Source: Russula earlei
Lineage: Eukaryota; Basidiomycota; Agaricomycetes; Russulales; Russulaceae
Direction: 5' to 3'
DNA: 20,699 bases
Assembly (NCBI GenBank): GCA_025769875.1
Contig: JAGFNK010000829.1
Location: 1 to 20,699 of the forward strand
This document shows positions 7,138 to 14,522 of the stretch, piece after piece. Below the pieces are notes generated by a model. The model did no database searches, was not told where the DNA came from, and saw only the letters and a list, made by a program, of their open reading frames with translations. Position 1 is the stretch's first letter. Every line of letters starts with the position of its first letter. The translations under genes and the position numbers were made by a program.

Positions 7138-10107
7138 AATACCCAGGCCGGTTGTATCCGGATTACCTCCATTGACAGCTATACTGCCGGGTTGTACCCG
7201 CAGGCCATCATCGGCTGTACCCCATATCCCATCTGCCCCGGCAATATTCGCAGTATTAAGGAACAGCGGATCGGTATTGATATTACCGGTACCGGGATAG
7301 CCGCCCTGTACAATGCTATAGGTTACAGAAGCAGCGCCATAATCATCCTGTACCCCATCATTGTTGCTATTGCCATATACAATGCAGTTGGTGATTACCG
7401 AGGGGATATATGCGTTGCCATCGAAATAGATCCCTGCGCCATAATCGGCTACATTATTCCAGAAAGTACAGTTGCTGATGACAGCCGAACCACCATTGAT
7501 ATTGGCTATGGCAGCGCCATAACCCTGGTAACCACCCAGGCGATCACGTGAGATATTACCGGAGAAAACGCAATTGGTGATCACCGGCAGGGAGTACTGA
7601 TCGTTGGCTATTCCACCACCATAGATCGGGCCATCCCACACGCCATCATCCATAACCGTATTATTCAAAAACACACAATTGGTGATGATAGGAGTAGCGA
7701 TGGTATTATAGATTGCACCTCCATAAGCATACCCCAGGTAGTATGGATCTCCCGAGTTGCCGGAGAAAGTACAATTGGTGATCAGCGGAGAGGATGCATC
7801 GTTCCAGATAGCGCCACCGGTAAAGGAAGTATTATTGGAGAAAACGCAGTTGCTGATTACTGGTGAGCCCATCTCGGTAACAAGAGCGCCTCCCATAACG
7901 GCGCTGTTGTTAATAATACTACAATTACGGATGACTATTGGAGGATTCACATGATAGCTATTGACCACGTAAATACTGCCAGCCAAATAATTCCACAGCA
8001 GTTGTCCATTAATAGTAAGGTTATTGCCAGTGGCATCATTGGCATTGCCATCCCGGATGCTGAATCCATCTATGATGGTACTATCAGCAGTAACTGGCTG
8101 GCCTGCTATTACCATAACATGAAGGCTATTATCTCCGTTATCATTAGCTGTTCCTATATCACCACTTAATATGGTTGGATACACTTTTATATTCCTGGTA
8201 CCACCACCAGTTGCATAGCCACCATAGAGCTTTATGGCGCCACTTTGCCTTATTACAAACGAAGCAGCCCTATCGGTACCACTTTGCGCACCGGTGGGAT
8301 AGTAAGTGCCTTTGGCTACCAGAATACTATCTACCGGGCTACCGGGAATGTTGGCTGCTGTAAAAGCTTCGCTGAATGTTTTAAAGGGACTGGCCCAGCT
8401 ATTACCGGTACCGGAACTCACCACGCTACTATCTACATAAATACAGGTGCTGTTATTATAAATGGCGAGGTTCAATGTAGCGGTGCTGTCGCAGCCTGCC
8501 GCATTGGTTCCATGCCAAACATAGCTGCCGGAGCTGGTATATGTATTGCCGTTCCACGTATAGCTTGCAATGGCTGCTATATTGGTGATAGAACTGGTTG
8601 GTTGTACAATAGTAAGGTGTAAGGTGGCAATACTATCGCAGCCGCCGGCAGTGGAGCCCTGCCAGGTATAAACACCTGACGAGGTATAGGTATTCCCATT
8701 CCAGGTATAAGCCGAGCAAGCATTAATCGTGGTACTGGAGGTAAAAGGTGGGTTGATCGTCAGGTTGAGTGTGATAATGCTATCGCAACCATAGTACGTT
8801 TGAATAGTATCTATATAAGTGCCTGCTACCGTAAGGTTTTGCCCAATGAATGCATAGTGACTGCCCTGGCAAATAGAGGAATTCAAGGTAATATGTTTGG
8901 GACCACCTGGCGACTGCCACTCATAAGCGCCCATATCTGCGGCTATGCCATAAATCCGTTGGTTACCTGCCAGGTCAATAGTATTGGTACCACTTACAGA
9001 GGCATTATCCCCACTATTAATAGCAGGGCTACATTTTTGCAAAGTATAATCCGGGTTAAACAAGGGGTCCTGATCAATATTATTGCTGCCACCCACCGCC
9101 CCTTGTACAATATTGTATTGTATATCAAGCGTATTTGGCCCCTGCAATATATCATTGTTCCAGAGGATCGAGTTGTGTACATAGGCATTCCCCAGGTTAT
9201 AAATACCAGCGCCCAGGGTACTGACATTATCCGCAATCGTGCAGTTAAAGACGTATAAATCGCCTATATTATTTATTGCCCCTCCCCTGCCTACCTCACC
9301 ATAAGCAAGCCCCCCGTCGGTAGCGGGTGTATTATTGCCTGTAAACAAACAGTTGGTTATAAAAACAGATCCTGGCGAAATGTTAATAGCGCCACCCTGG
9401 TACGCAAGGTTGTTTGTGAATGTACAGTTTGCAAGATACAAACTACCACCAGTAACACATATAGCTCCACCTACATTAGTGCTATTGTTGCTAAATATAC
9501 AATTCGTTACGTTAAGGCCGCTGGTACCCACCACGGCTAATCCGCCACCCTGGGATCTGGAAAAAGACAATCCATCGATAGTTGCATCATTTTCCTGCCT
9601 TATTCCGAAGGCATATCCCTGGGTAATGGTTAATCCATCTAATGCTGCATTACCCAGATTCCCTACTGCGAGAATAACATGCGGACACACTGCAGAATAA
9701 TCGGGATAAGTTCCGTTTAAAATGGTGGGATAGGCTACTATATCTCTTGCGCCGGTACTGCCATTGTAACCACCACATACTTTTGCGTTTGGCGGTAAAA
9801 AAAACGAATAATTATCAAAGATCGTATTGTTATTAATACCAGGCGGAACAAGAGAAGGGTAATAGGTACCCTGTGCTACAAGAATGCTGTCTACCGGGTA
9901 TTGCCATGCCCTAACAAAGGCCGAATCCAATGATCGGAGAGCATGGGCCCAACTGCTGCCATCACCGGGAGTGACTCCGAGGGCATCGACGTATAAAATG
10001 GTTGGCGGCGGCGGGTTAGGCGCCTGCTTTTTATGCGCATATGTTACAGAAAAGATACCCGAAAACAGGATTACCCATATAGCGGTTTTGGTAAACTTAC
10101 CTTTCAT
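7123..10107 (-). CDS. N-terminal piece of a T9SS beta-helix surface protein (frameshifted gene)
   Basis: I chose the ATG at 10107, not the one 15 bp upstream, because MKGKFTKTAIWVILFS then aligns with MKSKFIKTVIWVILFC of the intact paralogue. This gives 994 residues. A signal peptide (to about 24, VTYA-H) and a short Pro-rich linker come first. The first beta-helix domain opens with YVDALGVTPGDGSSWAHAL at about 38 and has GGAI-type rungs (STNVGGAICVTGGSL, GRGGAINNIG). Three GCDS repeats lie at about 405-550 (YYGCDSI, AGGCDSI, AAGCDST). The second beta-helix domain starts IYVDSSVVSSGTGNSWASPF at about 556 and has many ITNCVFSGN-like rungs. It stops at a TGA just after DTTGLGIGGYY, inside the closing motif that the paralogue completes as DMGIYEL. 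The product would reach the periplasm but lacks the T9SS sorting domain, which lies in the next frame (5151-7135). No promoter matching the Bacteroidota consensus is clear upstream. Confidence 0.85.
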   Translation of the reverse strand: MKGKFTKTAIWVILFSGIFSVTYAHKKQAPNPPPPTILYVDALGVTPGDGSSWAHALRSLDSAFVRAWQYPVDSILVAQGTYYPSLVPPGINNNTIFDNYSFFLPPNAKVCGGYNGSTGARDIVAYPTILNGTYPDYSAVCPHVILAVGNLGNAALDGLTITQGYAFGIRQENDATIDGLSFSRSQGGGLAVVGTSGLNVTNCIFSNNSTNVGGAICVTGGSLYLANCTFTNNLAYQGGAINISPGSVFITNCLFTGNNTPATDGGLAYGEVGRGGAINNIGDLYVFNCTIADNVSTLGAGIYNLGNAYVHNSILWNNDILQGPNTLDIQYNIVQGAVGGSNNIDQDPLFNPDYTLQKCSPAINSGDNASVSGTNTIDLAGNQRIYGIAADMGAYEWQSPGGPKHITLNSSICQGSHYAFIGQNLTVAGTYIDTIQTYYGCDSIITLNLTINPPFTSSTTINACSAYTWNGNTYTSSGVYTWQGSTAGGCDSIATLHLTIVQPTSSITNIAAIASYTWNGNTYTSSGSYVWHGTNAAGCDSTATLNLAIYNNSTCIYVDSSVVSSGTGNSWASPFKTFSEAFTAANIPGSPVDSILVAKGTYYPTGAQSGTDRAASFVIRQSGAIKLYGGYATGGGTRNIKVYPTILSGDIGTANDNGDNSLHVMVIAGQPVTADSTIIDGFSIRDGNANDATGNNLTINGQLLWNYLAGSIYVVNSYHVNPPIVIRNCSIINNSAVMGGALVTEMGSPVISNCVFSNNTSFTGGAIWNDASSPLITNCTFSGNSGDPYYLGYAYGGAIYNTIATPIITNCVFLNNTVMDDGVWDGPIYGGGIANDQYSLPVITNCVFSGNISRDRLGGYQGYGAAIANINGGSAVISNCTFWNNVADYGAGIYFDGNAYIPSVITNCIVYGNSNNDGVQDDYGAASVTYSIVQGGYPGTGNINTDPLFLNTANIAGADGIWGTADDGLRVQPGSIAVNGGNPDTTGLGIGGYY
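8460..8900 (-). repeat. Three tandem GCDS modules inside the beta-helix gene
   Basis: Three modules of about 45-55 codons are repeated. Each ends in GCDSI or GCDST followed by a strand ending in L-x-L. The last two share a nearly identical core, SYTWNGNTYTSSGSYVW-like, visible at DNA level as two similar runs near 8535-8565 and 8685-8715. The module carries no obvious catalytic residues and behaves as a spacer or Ig-like stalk between the two beta-helix domains. The intact paralogue has two such modules at the equivalent place (about 3700-3985). Confidence 0.7.
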
Positions 10108-10122
10108 AAGGATCAAGATCAT

Positions 10123-10408
10123 GCCCCACCCTCCCCCTTTTTTCCAGGCGGAGAGTTAAGCGGTTAATAATGAAATTGTTAACTACAAGCAGGGCTTTTT
10201 ATCTCTACGGCAAATATGAAATACAAGGCGTTAGGAATAGGATTGTGAGGGGGGACAATTAGGGGGACAAACCCATAACACATTGACAATTAAAACATAA
10301 TGGTTAATGTTTAATTGTCAATGGTTAATGGAAGAAAGGAAGATGCTAATGACGAATTATGAAGAATGCAGGTAATGATTAGTTCGGGGACAGTATGCAA
10401 ACACCCCT
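10123..10408. other. 286-bp intergenic gap with short repeats
   Basis: No gene is supported here. The gap separates the end of the glycan-degradation genes from the start of the beta-helix genes, all reading leftwards, so it should hold a stop for the former and a promoter for the latter. Visible structure: gggggacaa at 10250-10258 and 10262-10270; aatggttaatg at 10299-10309 and 10320-10330, 21 bp apart; and an inverted repeat at 10282-10298/10307-10322. A weak candidate -7 element (CATATTTG on the minus strand, 10211-10218, one base from TAnnTTTG) has no convincing -33 partner. Confidence 0.6.
10282..10322. terminator. A/T-rich hairpin, possible end of the glycan operon
   Basis: The arms attgacaattaaaacat (10282-10298) and atgtttaattgtcaat (10307-10322) pair with one bulged base around an 8-base loop. 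The outer 12 bp are perfect. It lies about 90 bp past the stop of the last glycan-locus gene. No clear U-tract follows on the minus strand, so it could instead be a regulatory palindrome. Confidence 0.4.
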
Positions 10409-11713
10409 TTAGGTGCCGGGGGTTGCCTTTACATAAAAAGGAAAATTAGCCGTAGCCACTTTATTCTTTCCATCCCCTATATACACAAACAAGCGGTAGG
10501 CGCCCTCTTTTGCAGGAGCAACAAAACTGATCTTGTTTTGATTGGCATTACCAACAATACTGTTTGCAACAGCAGTGGAACGAGGTTCAAAATCACCCCC
10601 ATCACTTAATTGCGTGGGTTCAGGAAGAATCTCCCAATGATACGTAAGTGGATCATCATTAGGATCAAAAGCAACCGTAACAGCACTATTTTGACTGCCG
10701 GGTTGCAGCGATAAAAAGTCAATCGGTTTCTGGTTATTCACCTGTAAAGAATAAATATGCGGTGCCTGGTTAGCAGGCCAGGTACCGGACCATAAAAATT
10801 GCATCACATCCATCACCTCCGTCTCCTCTCCTTTCTCTGTAAACAAGCCATACCAGGTGGGTGTACGTTCCTGTTTTTGACCCCATAAGAATACATAAGA
10901 ACCCAGGCAACGTTCTTTATCTTTTGCAATGGAATACTCGTATCGGCTTTTATATACAGCGGCTTTCTCGCTGCTGGTTTCTTCAATGGCAGATTTCCAG
11001 GGCGTGGTTAAACTTTCCCAATGCCCTGTTGGCCCCCACTCTGTTACCATATAAGCGCCCGCCCAGCCCGTGTTTCGAATGTTTTGAGGCAGGCTCTTCA
11101 AATCTCCGTAAGTATTAACGGATAAGAAATCAATATCCGGGCAATGCGCTGTTAACTGGGTTACCAGGTCCTTACCAATACCGGCAAGCACGGTACATAC
11201 CGGGTGGTTTTTGTCCAGCTCATGGATCATCTTTGCAATATCATTCACGGCATCCCATACTTTCGGGTTCCCCGCACGCAAATTCAATTCGTTCCCGATA
11301 CCCCAGGCCAATAAGGCCGGGTGGTTTCTATATTTCAACACTTCTGCCCGTAAGTGATCCAGTTGTTTTCTTACAATAGCGGTATCGTTATAATCAAAAC
11401 CATGTCTTTCCCTGGCAACGTCCAGGCCCATCAACACCGTTAATCCATGTTGATGCGCTGCATCCAACACTTTTTGCCCGTCATTACTTCCCCAGGTACG
11501 AATGGAATTACCACCATATGCTGCAATACGATCCGGGAAGGCGTTTCCCCCCGCACCCTTCACAAAATAAGGCTGGCCATCACGCAATAGTTGAAACGTT
11601 CCGTCACCGGATTTTGTGATGGCAACTTTTACAGGTCCACCGGTATTTTGTGCAAGCAAGCCCGAAACGAATAGTCCCATACATAAAAAAAGACCTGGTT
11701 TTCTCAGCATCAT
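10409..11713 (-). CDS. Clan GH-A glycoside hydrolase (GH2 TIM-barrel type) with C-terminal Ig-like domain
   Basis: This is a 434-residue protein with a signal peptide (residues 1-22, LLAQ-N) and no lipobox cysteine. The TIM-barrel catalytic domain spans about 30-320. GIGNELNLR carries the expected acid/base Glu142 after Asn, and MVTEWGPTGHWE carries the expected nucleophile Glu225. Both fit the strand-4 and strand-7 glutamates of retaining clan GH-A enzymes. The opening FVKGAGGNAFPDRIAAYGGNSIRTWG resembles GH2 TIM-barrel and GH72-like proteins more than classical GH5. Residues about 325-434 look like an Ig/cadherin-like beta-sandwich (FDPNDDPLTYHWEI). The usual GH2 jelly-roll domain is absent, so activity cannot be read from family membership alone. 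The gene begins 5 bp after the GH5 stop, with an A-rich leader overlapping the end of that gene, so the two are probably translationally coupled. There is no T9SS sorting domain, so a periplasmic location is likely. Confidence 0.85.
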   Translation of the reverse strand: MMLRKPGLFLCMGLFVSGLLAQNTGGPVKVAITKSGDGTFQLLRDGQPYFVKGAGGNAFPDRIAAYGGNSIRTWGSNDGQKVLDAAHQHGLTVLMGLDVARERHGFDYNDTAIVRKQLDHLRAEVLKYRNHPALLAWGIGNELNLRAGNPKVWDAVNDIAKMIHELDKNHPVCTVLAGIGKDLVTQLTAHCPDIDFLSVNTYGDLKSLPQNIRNTGWAGAYMVTEWGPTGHWESLTTPWKSAIEETSSEKAAVYKSRYEYSIAKDKERCLGSYVFLWGQKQERTPTWYGLFTEKGEETEVMDVMQFLWSGTWPANQAPHIYSLQVNNQKPIDFLSLQPGSQNSAVTVAFDPNDDPLTYHWEILPEPTQLSDGGDFEPRSTAVANSIVGNANQNKISFVAPAKEGAYRLFVYIGDGKNKVATANFPFYVKATPGT

Positions 11714-11718
11714 AATGG

Positions 11719-13515
11719 TTATTTCTTTTTAGCAACGCCTTTGATAAATGATATAGTCTTCAAATTACAATCTCCTTTGTTAACCAAAATACGCAATACT
11801 TGCTTACCAGGTGCCAACATAATACCAGTGGCTTCCAAAACCTGCCATTGATTAACGGTTCCCGTATTCGGTACCGCAACAGTAGGGTTGCCCGCAGCGC
11901 CGGCAACAGATACTTGCAGCACAGCAGAATCTTTGGTAGCAGAGGCGGTCAACTGAAGGGTATACACACCTTGCTCCTGCACCTGTAAAGTATATTGTAA
12001 CCATTCCCCGGTTTCCATATTACTCACAAAAAAACCGGCATTCCCATCCCGCTGAATATCTACGCCATCGTTCCGGTACACATGCCCCCTGTTACCTACA
12101 TTACGCTGGCTTTTAGTTCCACCATTGTGATAATCTGCAGTGTCGTTATCCGCATAAGCATACCCGTTTCTACCCAAATCATAGTCCACAGCGTTTAATA
12201 CCGTGTTGTTGGTAACGATGTTGGAACGATAGGGTATGGTGGCTGTGGTATGTGGTTGACGCATCATGGCATCTATCACATCCCTATGATAAACATTATT
12301 TTCCAGCTTCAGGTCTTCTGCCAATTGAAATAAACCTTTGTTGGCATCAGCTTCACCCGGCTTTGCCCCTTTCCCACCCCAGTAATCTACTATTTGTTGG
12401 TAGTTAGGGTTAGAATGAATTTCCAAAGGATTATTCAATCCCATCTTTTTAAGCGGCCACCATGACCAACCTATATTATTTTGCTCGAATAATTCAATGG
12501 CTTGTGTAAACCAAACATTGGTGTTCTCCCCTGTTTCGCCTACCCAAACAGGCACATTATTTTTCTCCCGGAAGTTGAGGATATGTTGAATGGAATGAAG
12601 GTCATTCAGGTTCCAGTATTTATGAAAACTCAATACCATGTTGTTATCCCATACCGGTAATATGCCATTGTAATTATTGCCCCAGCCGTTTCCTTCAATG
12701 ATGATGATATGGTGCTGATCCACTTCGCGGATAGCTTTGGTAATATCTACCATTAACTGCCTCAACGGTTCATTCTTTTTTTCTTTCAGCCCGTTCTTAT
12801 CATTTACCGCATCTTCAAAACCCCAGTTAGGTTCGTTAATGATATCGTAGCCTCCTATATGGTCTTCGTCTTTATAACGCTCTGCCAGCTTCTTCCATAA
12901 GCGGATCATCTTTTGTTTATTTTCTTCGCTATCCCAAAGTGACGGCTTGCCCGGGTCTCTATCCGAAATATTCAAATCATTTCCCTGGCCACCTGGTGTA
13001 GCATGCAGGTCTAAGATCAAATACATTTGATTGGCTTTACACCAGGCCAATAAACTATCTGTTAAAGCAAACCCTTTTTCAAGCCAGGTATCTTTTCCTT
13101 TAACAGGTTCCTGGTCTGTAGGCAAAGTGTATAAAGCATAGTGCATCGGCAACCGGATGGAATTAAAGCCCCATGCTTTCAAAGAATCCACATCAATTTT
13201 ACGGGTATTATTGGTAAGCCATACATCATAAAACGCTTCCGTAGCTTTTGCACCAATCAATTCTTCTATCTTACTTTTAATAACATATTGCCGCTGCCCG
13301 ATGCCCCTTACGTTAAACATATAACCTTCCTGCAGCATAAAGCCGCCAAGCCCCATGCCACGCAGCAATACGTTCTCTCCTTTTCCATTAACAATCCGTT
13401 GCCCGTCCGCATGTAAAAAGCCCTGGCTGTTTACATGAATGGAAAGGATGGTGGTAAGCAATAAGGTAAAAGACAGGATGAATAACCGATACTTTGTTTG
13501 TTGTTGATGGGTCAT
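11719..13515 (-). CDS. GH5 glycoside hydrolase with C-terminal CBM6-like module
   Basis: This is a 598-residue protein with a signal peptide (residues 1-31, VNSQ-G), no lipobox and no T9SS tail. The GH5 TIM barrel covers about 35-420. RGMGLGGFMLQEGYM near 52-66 recalls exo-beta-1,3-glucanase-like GH5 members. Other marks are SIRLPMHY, DLHATPGGQGND, the acid/base Glu228 in IINEPNWGF and the nucleophile Glu327 in VGETGEN. The last ~150 residues (from about AVDYDLGRNGYAYAD) match a CBM6-type carbohydrate-binding module, with GEWLQYTLQV and a final strand near SFIKG. Such enzymes cut beta-linked glycans; beta-1,3-glucan is my inference, while xylan, cellulose and other glucans remain possible. 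It lies 99 bp after the binding-protein gene, across a terminator-like hairpin, and 5 bp before the next hydrolase gene. Confidence 0.9.
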   Translation of the reverse strand: MTHQQQTKYRLFILSFTLLLTTILSIHVNSQGFLHADGQRIVNGKGENVLLRGMGLGGFMLQEGYMFNVRGIGQRQYVIKSKIEELIGAKATEAFYDVWLTNNTRKIDVDSLKAWGFNSIRLPMHYALYTLPTDQEPVKGKDTWLEKGFALTDSLLAWCKANQMYLILDLHATPGGQGNDLNISDRDPGKPSLWDSEENKQKMIRLWKKLAERYKDEDHIGGYDIINEPNWGFEDAVNDKNGLKEKKNEPLRQLMVDITKAIREVDQHHIIIIEGNGWGNNYNGILPVWDNNMVLSFHKYWNLNDLHSIQHILNFREKNNVPVWVGETGENTNVWFTQAIELFEQNNIGWSWWPLKKMGLNNPLEIHSNPNYQQIVDYWGGKGAKPGEADANKGLFQLAEDLKLENNVYHRDVIDAMMRQPHTTATIPYRSNIVTNNTVLNAVDYDLGRNGYAYADNDTADYHNGGTKSQRNVGNRGHVYRNDGVDIQRDGNAGFFVSNMETGEWLQYTLQVQEQGVYTLQLTASATKDSAVLQVSVAGAAGNPTVAVPNTGTVNQWQVLEATGIMLAPGKQVLRILVNKGDCNLKTISFIKGVAKKK

Positions 13516-13540
13516 TTTTTAATAATTATAGGGAGGTACT

Positions 13541-13583
13541 TCTATAAAAAATACAATGTCGTTTAGTTAAACGACATTGTATT
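13541..13583 (-). terminator. Intra-operon rho-independent terminator or attenuator
   Basis: A perfect 16-bp inverted repeat (13550-13565 and 13568-13583) is followed on the minus strand by a run of Ts (TTTTTATAGA, from 13550 down to 13541). Allowing a 6-base loop, 14 bp of stem remain. It lies between the glycan-binding lipoprotein gene and the GH5 gene. Only 25 bp separate the T-run from the GH5 ATG, too little for a promoter, so the enzyme genes probably depend on read-through. Confidence 0.8.
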
Positions 13584-13614
13584 CAGAATGATATTTAGAT
13601 TGCTGCGTTGTTAA

Positions 13615-14481
13615 TTAATTACTATACATGCTCACATTACTGATAACAATCGAATTAAAGGAGCTACCGGTGCCCACTTTTATTACAAAGTAGTAGGTTC
13701 CTGTAGTACCCGGGGTGTATGTGGCGGTTTTGGTACTCGATGTAGATGCAGTAGTAGTACTTGCCCAGGTTACAAAAGTGGGTGTTTGCGTACTGGCATT
13801 GCCCGCAGCAGGAGCGGTTGCCGAATAATCGGAACCATTAACAGGCTGGTTTTTACCAATCCATACCTCTCCCCAGGTACTATTATAGGTAGTGGCTAAA
13901 GAGGTGATGGAAATATTGTAAGTCTTTCCTCCTGTTAACTGTACGGCCTGGTAGATCCCGGAATTTTTGGGATTGCCGGTTACAAGATAGGAACCCGGAG
14001 CGAACGACCAAACACCATAAGGCGCACCTTGATCAAAACGACTCCAGTACTGATCATCTCCTGCTCTCATCTGTCCCCCTTTTACAATGTACCTGGGGTC
14101 ATTCTTTGTAGTAGTTACGGTTACCGGTCCTGCAGTGTACAGGTTACCCCTTTTATCTACTGCCCGCATAGTAACGTTATACGTACCCGCCAACGGGTAA
14201 AAAAGGGTATCTACTACCCTGCCGCCCTGGTATCCGCTTCCCTGGCCCGAGTTCCACAAGGTTCCTACACAATTGCCCTGGGTGGTATTGGTTACTGCAA
14301 ACCTTGTACTGTCGCTCTGTAAAACGGCTATCGTAAAAGTTGGTTTTAAGCTATCTACCTTTCCATATACTTCATAGCTGTTGTTGGCTTGTTTTTGACA
14401 ACTAAAAAGAAAGATGGCGATACCAGCCAACGGAAGTATGGCTGCTGTTTTTTTGAAATTTATGATTGATTTCATAATCAT
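13615..14481 (-). CDS. PKD-containing lipoprotein, candidate surface glycan-binding protein
   Basis: This is a 288-residue protein. A lipoprotein signal ends at Cys28 (AIFLFSC-QKQ). A second ATG two codons in gives an equally good signal peptide, so the start could be 14475. Residues about 47-125 form a PKD-like beta-sandwich with the typical late strand GTYNVTMRAVDKRGN. Residues about 130-288 form a Thr/Ser-rich, jelly-roll-like domain (YIVKGGQ, GVWSFAPGSY, TYNISITSL, YYFVIKVGTGSSFNSIVISNV) resembling CBM4/9-type or T9SS-lectin-like carbohydrate-binding modules. Its place directly after SusC-SusD is that of the SusE/SusF or SGBP-B proteins, which capture glycan at the cell surface. Sequence in that slot is poorly conserved, so the role comes mainly from context and fold. 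It lies 41 bp after the SusD-like gene. Confidence 0.82.
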   Translation of the reverse strand: MIMKSIINFKKTAAILPLAGIAIFLFSCQKQANNSYEVYGKVDSLKPTFTIAVLQSDSTRFAVTNTTQGNCVGTLWNSGQGSGYQGGRVVDTLFYPLAGTYNVTMRAVDKRGNLYTAGPVTVTTTKNDPRYIVKGGQMRAGDDQYWSRFDQGAPYGVWSFAPGSYLVTGNPKNSGIYQAVQLTGGKTYNISITSLATTYNSTWGEVWIGKNQPVNGSDYSATAPAAGNASTQTPTFVTWASTTTASTSSTKTATYTPGTTGTYYFVIKVGTGSSFNSIVISNVSMYSN

Positions 14482-14522
14482 AGTATTTATTGAGTGTTTA
14501 TGCTTGTGTTATTGCCGGATGC

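Larger units (their letters stand above)
5151..7172 (-). pseudogene. C-terminal piece of the frameshifted T9SS beta-helix protein
   Basis: The frame is open from 7172 to 5151 (673 codons), but its first ATG lies inside the upstream reading frame and is not a credible start. The first ~14 codons (MEVIRIQPAW...) are out-of-frame reading of sequence that the upstream piece encodes as NGGNPDTTGLGIGG. True homology to the intact paralogue begins at about DLLKQNR (around 7125) and runs through DMGAYEL, LTNWKANTDGTG, AIGNPYPAPID and a complete T9SS type A sorting domain (TPNPVINTLTISY, SRGVYLVQV, TQKIIK). Alone this piece has no signal peptide and could not be exported. It is the second half of the gene starting at 10107; fusing the two by dropping one base gives 1651 residues. 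Unless ribosomes change frame, or the base is a sequencing error, this part is not made. Confidence 0.85.

Noticed and set aside
5151..7172. A free-standing gene starting at the ATG at 7172
   Set aside because: The first ~14 codons are an out-of-frame reading of sequence coding for the conserved NPDTTGLGIGG motif of the upstream piece. There is no signal peptide, yet there is a T9SS tail. It is the second part of a split gene.
7300..9700. Regularly spaced short repeats that could look like a CRISPR or minisatellite
   Set aside because: The spacing follows beta-helix rungs (repeated ITNCVF-like codons), units are degenerate and in frame, and there are no constant repeats with unique spacers or cas genes.
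10108..10122. Use of the upstream ATG (10122) as the start of the beta-helix gene
   Set aside because: It adds MILIL before a signal peptide that otherwise aligns from MKGKF with the paralogue's MKSKF; the ATG at 10107 is the better start.
10211..10218. Promoter -7 element for the beta-helix operon (CATATTTG)
   Set aside because: It is one base off the Bacteroidota TAnnTTTG consensus and has no -33 TTTG at the proper distance, so it is mentioned only in the gap entry.
10385..10425. Terminator right after the GH-A gene stop
   Set aside because: Only a short CCCC/GGGG pairing is possible and no T-run follows. The hairpin at 10282-10322 is a better, though still weak, candidate.
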